Assembly (NCBI RefSeq): GCF_900239495.1
Contig: NZ_OENE01000034.1
Span: forward strand, 1 to 62,880
Reading direction: 5' to 3'
DNA: 62,880 nucleotides
From: Tenacibaculum finnmarkense genomovar ulcerans
Lineage (GTDB): Bacteria; Bacteroidota; Bacteroidia; Flavobacteriales; Flavobacteriaceae
Part shown: positions 55,376-62,880 of the stretch, one piece after another
Numbering within the stretch: position 1 is the stretch's first letter
Layout: the number at the start of each line of letters is the position of its first letter
Made by a program: the position numbers and the translations under genes
Notes under the pieces: model-generated
Seen by the model: the letters and a program-made list of their open reading frames with translations, nothing else
What the model was told of the DNA's origin: nothing
Database searches by the model: none

Positions 55376-56188
55376 TCAAGTTATTAGCAATAAAAGCCAC
55401 CAAATAATAGGAACTGACTCTACAAAAAATGAGCTATAATAAGTTGATTGTTTTTCTGAACAACGCATTAATAAAACCAAAAGAATCATAAAAACCACCA
55501 AAAAAACCTGTTTAAAATTAGTATTTGACGTTATTATAAATTCTAAAAACAAACAAAGTGTTACTAAAACATAGCCTACTTTTTTGGTTTGCTGAACCCC
55601 TATTTTTTTAGGAATGGTTTGCAAAGAAATAGCGTCATACTTTACATCTCTTATATCAAAAGGCAAAATTAAAACCACCACAAACAAAAAACGCTGCAAT
55701 CCTATTAAATAAAGAGAACCCGAAAAACTAGCGCGCGTATCAAAAAAAGGTAAAAAAACCGTTATTCCCGCCCAAACTAACGCAACAATTATGATTTTTA
55801 AATAGCCGATACTTCGTAAGTTTTTTTTAAAGCCACTAAAAAAAGGAACGGCATATAAAAGTGTTAACAATCCGAAGGGACTAAAAAAGAGCACTGTTTG
55901 TAAACTTAATTTAGTAAGATAAAAACACATCATTAAAAAGCAAAACAACGAAAAAATTTGAATAATTTTTAAATGCCTTGTCAAACTTTTATGATACAAT
56001 TTAGCAACTCCTGCATATTTTACAAAGTTATAACCCGTAATTGTAGCGTAAAAAATAAAAAATAACAACGATTTATTGTATTCCAATCTAAAATATAGCC
56101 CCGTAATGCAAACAAAAGAACAGACCGCTAAGGCTACGTGAATACTAGCATTTATATAAAAATTAAATAGTTTTTTTAGCAAATTCAT
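55376..56188 (-). CDS. UbiA-like prenyltransferase-fold membrane protein
   Basis: A 270-residue protein with eight or nine hydrophobic helices, resembling UbiA-family prenyltransferases. The second Asp-rich motif is visible as DIRDVKYD near 175-182. The first Asp-rich motif NDxxD, needed to hold Mg-pyrophosphate, appears replaced by YNFVKYAGV near 51-59. It may therefore be a divergent member with altered substrate or no transferase activity. It is divergent from gcvP. It could also be a transporter-like membrane protein of unknown type. Confidence 0.6.
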   Translation of the reverse strand: MNLLKKLFNFYINASIHVALAVCSFVCITGLYFRLEYNKSLLFFIFYATITGYNFVKYAGVAKLYHKSLTRHLKIIQIFSLFCFLMMCFYLTKLSLQTVLFFSPFGLLTLLYAVPFFSGFKKNLRSIGYLKIIIVALVWAGITVFLPFFDTRASFSGSLYLIGLQRFLFVVVLILPFDIRDVKYDAISLQTIPKKIGVQQTKKVGYVLVTLCLFLEFIITSNTNFKQVFLVVFMILLVLLMRCSEKQSTYYSSFFVESVPIIWWLLLLIT

Positions 56189-56285
56189 TACACAAAAATA
56201 GTTTTTATGTTTAGAACCATTACATTTAGTTAATAAAATATCAGTTTTAAGCCAAAAACATACTATAAAAATTACACTTTTTTGT

Positions 56286-56293
56286 TATTTTTG
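56286..56293 (+). promoter_or_regulatory. -7 box of the gcvP promoter
   Basis: TATTTTTG matches TAnnTTTG perfectly and lies 23 nt before the gcvP ATG. No glycine-riboswitch-like structure was seen in the 128-bp gap; the leader would be only about 20 nt. Confidence 0.5.
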
Positions 56294-56316
56294 ATGGACT
56301 AAAAAAACAACACAGA

Positions 56317-59172
56317 ATGAACACAAATTCATTTCAACTAAGACATATTGGTCCTAATTCAAAAGGACAAGAAAAAATGCTAGAAACGATTAAATCTGAT
56401 AGCATAGACCAATTAATTTTTGAAACAATTCCTGATGATATTCGCCTTAAAAACGAATTAGATTTAGCTCCTGCAATGAGTGAGTATGAATATTTGAATC
56501 ATATTACTGAATTAGGTGCAAAAAACAAGGTTTTTAAAAGTTACATCGGATTAGGATACAACGAGGCAATTGTGCCTAGCGTTATTCAGCGTAATATTTT
56601 AGAAAACCCAAGCTGGTACACCGCTTATACGCCATATCAAGCAGAAATTGCACAAGGACGTTTAGAAGCATTGTTAAATTTCCAAACCATGGTTTGCGAT
56701 TTAACAGGTATGGAACTTGCAAACGCATCTTTATTAGACGAATCAACTGCTGCTGCTGAGGCAATGGCGTTATTATTTGATGTACGTGAGCGTGCTCAGA
56801 AAAAAGCGGGTGTAACCAAGTTTTTTGTTTCTGAAGATATTTTACCACAAACATTATCGGTTTTACAAACACGTTCAACGCCTATCGGAATTGAATTAGT
56901 TGTAGGAAATCATGAAGAATTTGATTTTTCTGAAGATTTTTTCGGAGCTATTGTTCAATACCCAGGAAAACATGGGCAGGTTTGCGATTATACTGAATTT
57001 GTTGCCAACTGTAACGAAAAAAATATAAAAGTAGCTGTTGCTGCCGATATTTTATCATTAGTAAAATTAAAAGCACCTGCTGAATTTGGTGCTGCCGTAG
57101 TAGTAGGAACCACACAACGTTTTGGAATTCCATTAGGTTACGGAGGTCCTCATGCTGGTTATTTTGCTACCAAAGAAGCTTACAAACGTAGTCTTCCTGG
57201 TCGTGTAATTGGTGTTACTAAAGATGTTAACGGTGGTCGTGCATTGCGTATGGCCTTACAAACTCGTGAGCAACATATTAAGCGTGAAAAAGCGACTTCT
57301 AATATTTGTACTGCACAGGTTTTATTAGCTGTTATGGCAGGAATGTATGCCGTTTACCATGGTAAAGATGGTTTACAATATATTGCTGACAGAACTCATG
57401 CTGCAGCAAATACTTTAGCAACTGCTCTAGAAACACTAGGTTTCAAACAAAAAAATAGCGCCTATTTTGATACTATTTTAATTGAAGTTGAAGCTGAAAA
57501 ATTACGCACTGTTGCACAAGCAAACGGAATCAACTTTAATTATATTGATAACAACCACGTTTCTATTTCAGTAAATGAAACCGTTAGTTTAAAAGAAATT
57601 AATGCCATTGTTGATTGTTTTGAACAAGCATTTAACCTACAAAATAGTACTGTTACACAATTAACAACAACAGTAGCAATTGCTCCTAACGTTTTAAGAA
57701 ACACTTCTTTCTTAGATAATGACGTATTTAATACCTATCAGTCAGAAACTGAAATGATGCGTTATATCAAAAAGTTAGAACGTAAAGATTTAGCGTTAAA
57801 TCATTCCATGATTTCTTTAGGATCATGTACCATGAAATTAAATGCTGCTTCTGAAATGTTACCTTTAAGTAATGCACAATGGGGAAATATTCACCCATTT
57901 GTACCATTAGAACAGGCTGAAGGATACCAAACAGTATTAAAAAACCTAGAAGAACAATTAAACGTTATTACAGGTTTTGCAGGAACTTCTTTACAGCCAA
58001 ATTCTGGTGCACAAGGAGAATTTGCAGGATTAATGGTTATCCGTGCGTATCATGAATCAAATGATGATGCTCATAGAAATATCTGTTTAATTCCTGCATC
58101 GGCACACGGTACAAACCCAGCATCAGCAGTTATGGCTGGTATGAAAGTAGTGGTTACCAAAACCGATGAAAAAGGAAATATCGATGTTGAAGATTTACGT
58201 GCAAAAGCCGAAAAACATAAAGATAATTTAGCCGCTTTAATGGTTACCTATCCATCAACGCATGGAGTATACGAAAAAGCGATTAAAGAAATCACCCAAA
58301 TTATTCATGATAACGGTGGGCAAGTTTATATGGATGGTGCAAATATGAACGCACAAGTAGGATTAACAAACCCTGCAACAATTGGTGCTGATGTTTGTCA
58401 CTTAAACTTACATAAAACATTTGCTATTCCTCATGGAGGTGGTGGACCAGGGGTTGGACCAATATGTGTTGCGCCTCAATTAGTACCTTTTTTACCTACA
58501 AGCCCATTAATTCCAACAGGTGGTGAAAATGCAATTACTGCTATTTCTGCTGCTCCTTGGGGATCTGCTTTGGTATGTTTAATTTCTTACGGATATATAA
58601 CCATGTTAGGCGCTAAAGGATTAACAGATTCTACAAAAAACGCTATTTTAAACGCCAATTATATTAAAGAACGTTTACACGGTCATTACGAAACCTTATA
58701 TTCAGGAGAAATGAATAGAGCGGCACACGAAATGATTATTGACTGTAGAGATTTTAAACAAAACGGAATTGAAGTAGTTGATATTGCAAAACGTTTAATG
58801 GATTACGGTTTTCACGCACCAACAGTTTCTTTCCCAGTAGGAGGAACAATGATGATTGAGCCTACGGAATCTGAAAATATAGCTGAATTAGATCGTTTTT
58901 GTGATGCTATGATTGCTATTCGTAAAGAAATTTCAGAAGTAACCAAAGAAGACGCAAATAACCCGTTAAAAAATGCACCGCATACACAAGCGATGCTAAC
59001 TGATGACCAATGGGATTTACCATATACGCGTCAGCAAGCGGCATTTCCTTTAAGTTATGTTGCCGATAATAAATTTTGGCCTTCTGTTCGTAGAGTAGAT
59101 GATGCTTTTGGCGATAGAAACTTAATTTGTTCTTGTAACCCAATTGAAGATTATATTGATGAAGAAGCTTAA
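56317..59172 (+). CDS. gcvP: Glycine dehydrogenase (decarboxylating), glycine cleavage P protein
   Basis: A 951-residue PLP enzyme that decarboxylates glycine and passes the aminomethyl group to the lipoyl arm of H protein. The single chain has the fused N and C halves (GcvPA plus GcvPB). The PLP lysine is in LNLHKTFAIPHGGGGPG near residue 698. RHIGPN at the start, TPYQAEIAQGRLEALLNFQT and SCTMKLNAASEMLP are further signatures. It is a single gene; gcvT and gcvH are elsewhere. A terminator follows 31 nt after the stop. Confidence 0.97.
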   Translation: MNTNSFQLRHIGPNSKGQEKMLETIKSDSIDQLIFETIPDDIRLKNELDLAPAMSEYEYLNHITELGAKNKVFKSYIGLGYNEAIVPSVIQRNILENPSWYTAYTPYQAEIAQGRLEALLNFQTMVCDLTGMELANASLLDESTAAAEAMALLFDVRERAQKKAGVTKFFVSEDILPQTLSVLQTRSTPIGIELVVGNHEEFDFSEDFFGAIVQYPGKHGQVCDYTEFVANCNEKNIKVAVAADILSLVKLKAPAEFGAAVVVGTTQRFGIPLGYGGPHAGYFATKEAYKRSLPGRVIGVTKDVNGGRALRMALQTREQHIKREKATSNICTAQVLLAVMAGMYAVYHGKDGLQYIADRTHAAANTLATALETLGFKQKNSAYFDTILIEVEAEKLRTVAQANGINFNYIDNNHVSISVNETVSLKEINAIVDCFEQAFNLQNSTVTQLTTTVAIAPNVLRNTSFLDNDVFNTYQSETEMMRYIKKLERKDLALNHSMISLGSCTMKLNAASEMLPLSNAQWGNIHPFVPLEQAEGYQTVLKNLEEQLNVITGFAGTSLQPNSGAQGEFAGLMVIRAYHESNDDAHRNICLIPASAHGTNPASAVMAGMKVVVTKTDEKGNIDVEDLRAKAEKHKDNLAALMVTYPSTHGVYEKAIKEITQIIHDNGGQVYMDGANMNAQVGLTNPATIGADVCHLNLHKTFAIPHGGGGPGVGPICVAPQLVPFLPTSPLIPTGGENAITAISAAPWGSALVCLISYGYITMLGAKGLTDSTKNAILNANYIKERLHGHYETLYSGEMNRAAHEMIIDCRDFKQNGIEVVDIAKRLMDYGFHAPTVSFPVGGTMMIEPTESENIAELDRFCDAMIAIRKEISEVTKEDANNPLKNAPHTQAMLTDDQWDLPYTRQQAAFPLSYVADNKFWPSVRRVDDAFGDRNLICSCNPIEDYIDEEA

Positions 59173-59200
59173 AATCTTCTTTATAAATTTTTTATAAATT

Positions 59201-59236
59201 CGAAAACCTCACTAGAAATAGTGAGGTTTTTTTTTG
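59201..59236 (+). terminator. gcvP terminator
   Basis: Stem AAAACCTCACTA (59203-59214) and TAGTGAGGTTTT (59219-59230) with loop GAAA and a T run. Confidence 0.88.
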
Positions 59237-59264
59237 AAATTATTTTTCTATATTTATTTTATTT

Positions 59265-59350
59265 GAAGCTATTCCCGCTTTGCGCACTCGCTTTTTTTAT
59301 TTTTAAAAGAAAAATAAAAAAGAGCTCAAACAATTGCTTCAATCGGGGCT
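59265..59350. repeat. Dispersed ~90-nt hairpin repeat (family A), copy 4, inverted
   Basis: Reverse orientation copy: it begins GAAGCTATTCCCGCTTTGCG and ends CAATTGCTTCAATCGGGGCT. It lies after the gcvP terminator in a 400-bp gap. The rest of that gap (59351-59545) is AT-rich and shows nothing else. Confidence 0.82.
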
Positions 59351-59545
59351 AAAAACCAGAACGACCTTAAAAAAAGCACATGAATTCATCTTTTTTATCA
59401 GAAAATAATATCTTTATAAAACTGTGTTTTTTCTATTAAAAGTATTCCTAAAACATAGTTTTAGATTTTTTATCTATATAAATAAAATAAACAGAAAAAT
59501 AATCTAAATTTTAACCTAAACACTGACTATTATTATTGATTCTGC

Positions 59546-59553
59546 TACTTTTG
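59546..59553 (+). promoter_or_regulatory. -7 box of the histidine decarboxylase promoter
   Basis: TACTTTTG, a perfect TAnnTTTG, 19 nt before the ATG. No clear -33 TTTG is present. Confidence 0.45.
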
Positions 59554-59572
59554 ATAGCTAAATATCATTACT

Positions 59573-60742
59573 ATGGCAGGTTTTAAAAATTTATCCGAAG
59601 AAAATCAACAAAAATTAAATACACTAAAAGAACAATTAACCACCGCTCGTGATGGTTTTTTAGGCTACCCCGTTTCAAAAGATTTTGATTACTCCGCCTT
59701 AAATGAGTTCTTTCAGTTTCCTATTAACAATTTAGGAGACCCATTTGAAAAAGGAACATACCAAGTACAAACTCACGAAATGGAACGCGAAGTAATTGCT
59801 TTTTTCGCCAAATTATTTAGGGCAAATCCGAAAGATTTTTGGGGTTATGTTACCAACGGAGGTTCTGAAAGTAATTTGTATGGTTTGTATCTTGCACGTG
59901 AATTATATCCCAAAGCAATTGTTTATTATTCCGAATCTACACATTATAGTATTCGCAAAAATATTCATTTATTAAACATCCCTAGTATTGTTATAAAAGC
60001 ACAAGAAAACGGTGAAATGGATTATAAAGATTTTAAGAACACCGTGCGTATGAACCGCCATAAACCCGTTATTGTTTTGGCTACTTTTGGTACGACTATG
60101 AAAGAAGCAAAAGACGATATTTCTAACATAAAAAACATTTTAGCAAGCCTAGCAATTCAAGACCATTATATTCATTGTGATGCGGCCTTGTCTGGTTCCT
60201 TTGGAGCTTTTATGCAACCTCGCCTACCCTTCGATTTTATGGATGGAGCTGATAGTATTTCTATTAGCGGACATAAATTTATAGGATCTCCAATACCAAC
60301 GGGCGTATTAATGGCAAAACGCTCCAATAGAGATCGAATTGCCAAAGGAATTTCCTATATCGGCTCGTTAGATACTACCATAACAGGTTCTCGCAACGGA
60401 CATTCACCACTTTTTTTATGGTACGCCTTAAAACAATTGGGTGTTGAGGGTTTACAAGAACGCTATCAAAAGAGTTTAGAAGTTGCGCAATATTGTGAAA
60501 CTTCACTAAAAAATATTGGTATTAAAGCCTGGAGAAATCCGAATGCAATTACCGTAGTTCTGCCTAAAACATCTAAAAAAATTAAAGACAAATGGCAATT
60601 AGCAACCGAAGGTGATATTTCACATATAATTTGCATGCCAAATGTAACGAAAACCCAAATTGATGCATTTATTGATGATTTAAAAAATTGCGATGAACCA
60701 ACAACTGAACCCGAAATTCATTTTGATTATTCATTAACATAA
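59573..60742 (+). CDS. hdc: PLP-dependent histidine decarboxylase
   Basis: A 389-residue group II decarboxylase expected to convert histidine to histamine and CO2. It follows the bacterial PLP-type histidine decarboxylase pattern closely: GYPVSKDFDY near 31-40, WGYVTNGGSESNLYGLYLAR near 94-113, HCDAALSGSFGAF near 203, Lys235 as PLP lysine in SGHKFIGSPIPTG, TITGSRNGHSPLFLWYAL near 270-287, and ATEGDISHII near the end. These match enzymes of Morganella and Vibrio/Acinetobacter type as I remember them. No histidine/histamine antiporter gene is adjacent in the window. The C-terminus has about ten extra acidic residues. Confidence 0.87.
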   Translation: MAGFKNLSEENQQKLNTLKEQLTTARDGFLGYPVSKDFDYSALNEFFQFPINNLGDPFEKGTYQVQTHEMEREVIAFFAKLFRANPKDFWGYVTNGGSESNLYGLYLARELYPKAIVYYSESTHYSIRKNIHLLNIPSIVIKAQENGEMDYKDFKNTVRMNRHKPVIVLATFGTTMKEAKDDISNIKNILASLAIQDHYIHCDAALSGSFGAFMQPRLPFDFMDGADSISISGHKFIGSPIPTGVLMAKRSNRDRIAKGISYIGSLDTTITGSRNGHSPLFLWYALKQLGVEGLQERYQKSLEVAQYCETSLKNIGIKAWRNPNAITVVLPKTSKKIKDKWQLATEGDISHIICMPNVTKTQIDAFIDDLKNCDEPTTEPEIHFDYSLT

Positions 60743-60758
60743 AAACAACTTATAACTA

Positions 60759-60794
60759 CAAAAAAACACGAAGCGATAACTTCGTGTTTTTTGT
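60759..60794 (+). terminator. hdc terminator
   Basis: Stem AAAACACGAAG (60763-60773) and CTTCGTGTTTT (60780-60790) with a six-base loop, flanked by A and T runs; probably bidirectional. Confidence 0.85.
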
Positions 60795-60878
60795 TATAAA
60801 ACTTATTTTTTAAGCATTTAGAAACTATTCTTTTCAGATGATTTCTTAGTCATTTACTGCTTTTACACTTTCATTTTT

Positions 60879-62880
60879 TTATCTATTAATGTATAACCAA
60901 CCTGCTTTTGCTTTTGAACCATCGCCTAAATCAATAACATAATAGTAGGTTCCTACTGGTAATTTTTCATCAACAACTAGTGTTGTTCTTCCGTTTGAAA
61001 TTCCTTTAAATGAAACACTTTCATTATTATATCCTGAAGCTTTATAAACTGTATTTCCCCATCTATTGAAAATCTCTACCGTATTATTTGCATATTCTGG
61101 CCTATCAATACAAGAAATAAAGAAACTATCGTTTTCACCATCATTATCAGGTGTCATAATATTATAAGGCGTTCCACAAGGAAGTGATTTATCTATAACT
61201 ACAATCGTTACTGTTGTTGTACCACAATTTACAGGGATAGCACCATTTTCACATATTTGATATTCTAACTCATAAGTTCCTGGAGTAGCTTCCGGAGCAA
61301 TTGTTATCGTTCCATCAGGGTTAAACACAAATCCATCTTCGTTCATTCCGTTTGGATTTGGCGTTAAGGTTACCTCTCCTTCTGCTGTTCCTAGAACGAC
61401 TTGAGATCCATTTAAAGTATCTTTATCTGTTACAGATTTTGTAGTTTCACCTACTAATAAAGGTGTTTTAGTGTAATCATCTAGCACTGGTTCAATTACT
61501 GATATTACATTTATTGTAACCGTTGCTGTTGAACAACTTGATGTTGGAGTATCATCATCACATAAAATATATGTAAAAGTGTCTTCTCCGATAAATCCTA
61601 AAGCGGGTGTATAATAGAATGTTCCATCGCCATTAGTTACAACCGTTCCTCCTTTAATACTTGTTGCATCAAAACTAGTGATTGTTGCATTGTCTAAAAC
61701 AGTATCATTATCTAAGACATTTACGGTAGTTATAGGCGTATCTTTCAAAGTCGATGCTGTGTCATTTTCTGCTAGTGGATTTCCAATACAATCTACGGTT
61801 GTGGTTACTTCTTCTGTAATATATGTTTTATCAAAACTACAAGGGTCATTAGGATCTGTACCTCCTAAAGTTTCAATACCATCTAACACCCCATCACCAT
61901 CAGTATCTGATTTTGTTGGGTCGGTTATTGTTCCGTTAGGATTTGCTGGAGTACTCGAATCATCAACTCCCGTAAGCTCTTCATCACTAGTTAAACCATC
62001 GTTATCACAATCTGAGGTTCCTAATGTAATTCCTCCGTTATGATCACAAGGATCATTTGAATCTGTTCCATCAAGAATTTCTTGATTGTCACTAATTCCA
62101 TCGCCATCGGTATCTAAAGACGTCCCTACTGTTACCGTTACCATTGCTGTTTGACAATTCACTGGATTTGCGTTATCACAAACCGTATAATCAAAAGTAT
62201 CTGTTCCTGTAAAATCCGTATTTGGAACGTAGGTTACAACGTCATCACTCGGATCGTTTGGCGTGTTATTTGGATCTGTAATTTCAACTGTTCCATTGGT
62301 TGGTGTCGTTGTCGAAATTGTTCCTGATGTTGGGATATTCACATCATTTTCAAAAACATCCACTTCAACTGGCGTGTTTATTTCTGTTGCTGCTGGATCA
62401 TCCTTAATTATATCTTTTGGAGTTATTTTAATATCTAATGTTGAATTTACATCATCGCCACTTCCATCGGTTAACGTGTAATTTACTGTTGGTACAGTTC
62501 CGTTATAATCAGTTGCTGCTTCGAATTTGTAAGTTCCATCAGCATTTAAAGTAATTGTTCCGATTGGGTTTCCTGAAGCGTCTTTTATAATGGTTGGTGT
62601 TCCTAAAGTTAAAACTGTTGGTGTTCCATCGCCGTTAATATCGACTGTTGCATTTTTTACCGTTACAACGCCATCTGCGGATGTTGTTCCATCTAAAACA
62701 GTATCTGTTAAAGTTGTTCCTTCGTCGATTGTTTCTGTTTCATTTTCATCGGTAAAAGCATCATCTTTTGGAGTGATTTTAATATCTAATGTTGAACTAT
62801 TCGTGTCTGTTGCATCATTATTATCTACAATATCGTATCCTATTGTTGGAACTGCTCCGTTATAATTTTCCGCGGGAGTA
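60879..62880 (-). CDS. T9SS type B (gliding motility-associated C-terminal domain) repeat protein, 5' end outside the window
   Basis: Large secreted surface protein whose N-terminus lies beyond the right edge; the frame stays open to base 62880, and the GTG at 62361-62363 is internal. In protein order: two or more cadherin-like/VCBS-like repeats with YNGxVPTxxY and STLDIKITPKD; domains with NTPVEVDVFENDV and DTFDYTVCDNA; thrombospondin type 3 calcium repeats (DTDGDGISDNQEILDGTD, DCDNDGLTSDEELTG, DTDGDGVLDGIETLGGTD); more repeat domains; and a C-terminal type B sorting domain (TPDNDGENDSFFI, EIFNRWGNTVYKASGY, PVGTYYYVIDLGDG, GWLYINR). It is exported by the type IX system and probably acts as a surface adhesin. 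Confidence 0.9.
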   Translation of the reverse strand, partial: TPAENYNGAVPTIGYDIVDNNDATDTNSSTLDIKITPKDDAFTDENETETIDEGTTLTDTVLDGTTSADGVVTVKNATVDINGDGTPTVLTLGTPTIIKDASGNPIGTITLNADGTYKFEAATDYNGTVPTVNYTLTDGSGDDVNSTLDIKITPKDIIKDDPAATEINTPVEVDVFENDVNIPTSGTISTTTPTNGTVEITDPNNTPNDPSDDVVTYVPNTDFTGTDTFDYTVCDNANPVNCQTAMVTVTVGTSLDTDGDGISDNQEILDGTDSNDPCDHNGGITLGTSDCDNDGLTSDEELTGVDDSSTPANPNGTITDPTKSDTDGDGVLDGIETLGGTDPNDPCSFDKTYITEEVTTTVDCIGNPLAENDTASTLKDTPITTVNVLDNDTVLDNATITSFDATSIKGGTVVTNGDGTFYYTPALGFIGEDTFTYILCDDDTPTSSCSTATVTINVISVIEPVLDDYTKTPLLVGETTKSVTDKDTLNGSQVVLGTAEGEVTLTPNPNGMNEDGFVFNPDGTITIAPEATPGTYELEYQICENGAIPVNCGTTTVTIVVIDKSLPCGTPYNIMTPDNDGENDSFFISCIDRPEYANNTVEIFNRWGNTVYKASGYNNESVSFKGISNGRTTLVVDEKLPVGTYYYVIDLGDGSKAKAGWLYINR

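Noticed and set aside
56189..56316. Glycine riboswitch upstream of gcvP
   Set aside because: The -7 box lies 23 nt before the start codon, leaving no room for an aptamer in the leader.
62361..62363. GTG as the start of the last minus-strand gene
   Set aside because: The frame stays open with the same kind of repeat domains up to the window edge, so the GTG is an internal Val codon and the gene is partial.

Overview
The window is AT-rich and comes from a member of the Bacteroidota, almost certainly the family Flavobacteriaceae (Tenacibaculum/Polaribacter-like; the genus is an inference). The evidence is type IX secretion (T9SS) sorting domains of both type A and type B, a SusC/SusD pair, a CAL67264-type small membrane protein, an str operon without tuf, Bacteroidota-type -7 promoter boxes (TAnnTTTG), and dispersed palindromic intergenic repeats.

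Layout. 1-4.8 kb: repeats, a proteobacterial-looking porin, ettA, a 60-aa membrane protein and lpxD. 4.8-8 kb: fadH, a MarR regulator and an OsmC protein, all on the minus strand. 8.2-13.5 kb (plus): an acetyltransferase, an acyl-CoA carboxylase beta subunit, a DUF3352-like protein with MORN repeats, and yebC. 13.6-24.3 kb (minus): two small lipoproteins, then the S10/spc operon from rplC to rpsN, then rpsL-rpsG-fusA-rpsJ. The spc part stops at rpsN behind a strong terminator, so rpsH, rplF and the genes that normally follow are not in this cluster. 24.7-30.2 kb: SusC/SusD pair and rlmB. 30.6-35.6 kb: rhomboid protease, rarA, an unknown secreted protein, polysaccharide deacetylase and radC. 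35.7-38.6 kb: trkA-trkH potassium uptake. 38.7-41 kb: a T9SS cargo protein followed by an easily missed 52-codon gene. 41.1-46.9 kb: a TetR-ABC-HlyD-TolC export cassette whose ABC ATPase domain has lost almost every catalytic motif, then a potassium channel. 47-52.6 kb (minus): a kynurenine (tryptophan) degradation cluster, kynU-kmo-(RAYT transposase)-orphan gene-3-hydroxyanthranilate dioxygenase-ACMS decarboxylase, whose gaps are filled with several kinds of repeat. 52.7-56.2 kb: a PAS protein, a SerB-SerA fusion and a UbiA-like protein. 56.3-60.7 kb: gcvP and a PLP-dependent histidine decarboxylase. 60.9 kb to the end: a T9SS type B repeat protein cut by the window edge.

The most interesting material is: (1) a REP-associated tyrosine transposase (RAYT) bracketed by two identical 33-nt palindromes, with matching palindromes at two distant sites, one carrying a compensatory base-pair change; (2) further dispersed structured repeats, namely a ~90-nt hairpin present four times, a related variant, and a ~126-nt imperfect inverted repeat; (3) the exporter with a degenerate ABC ATPase, next to a TetR gene with a perfect palindrome abutting its promoter; (4) the tiny secreted-peptide-like gene behind a T9SS cargo gene; (5) the premature end of the spc operon at rpsN; and (6) promoters that overlap upstream terminators ahead of rplC and kynU.

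No rRNA, tRNA or CRISPR array was recognised. Family assignments come from reading motifs and comparing with remembered family features; no database search was run.
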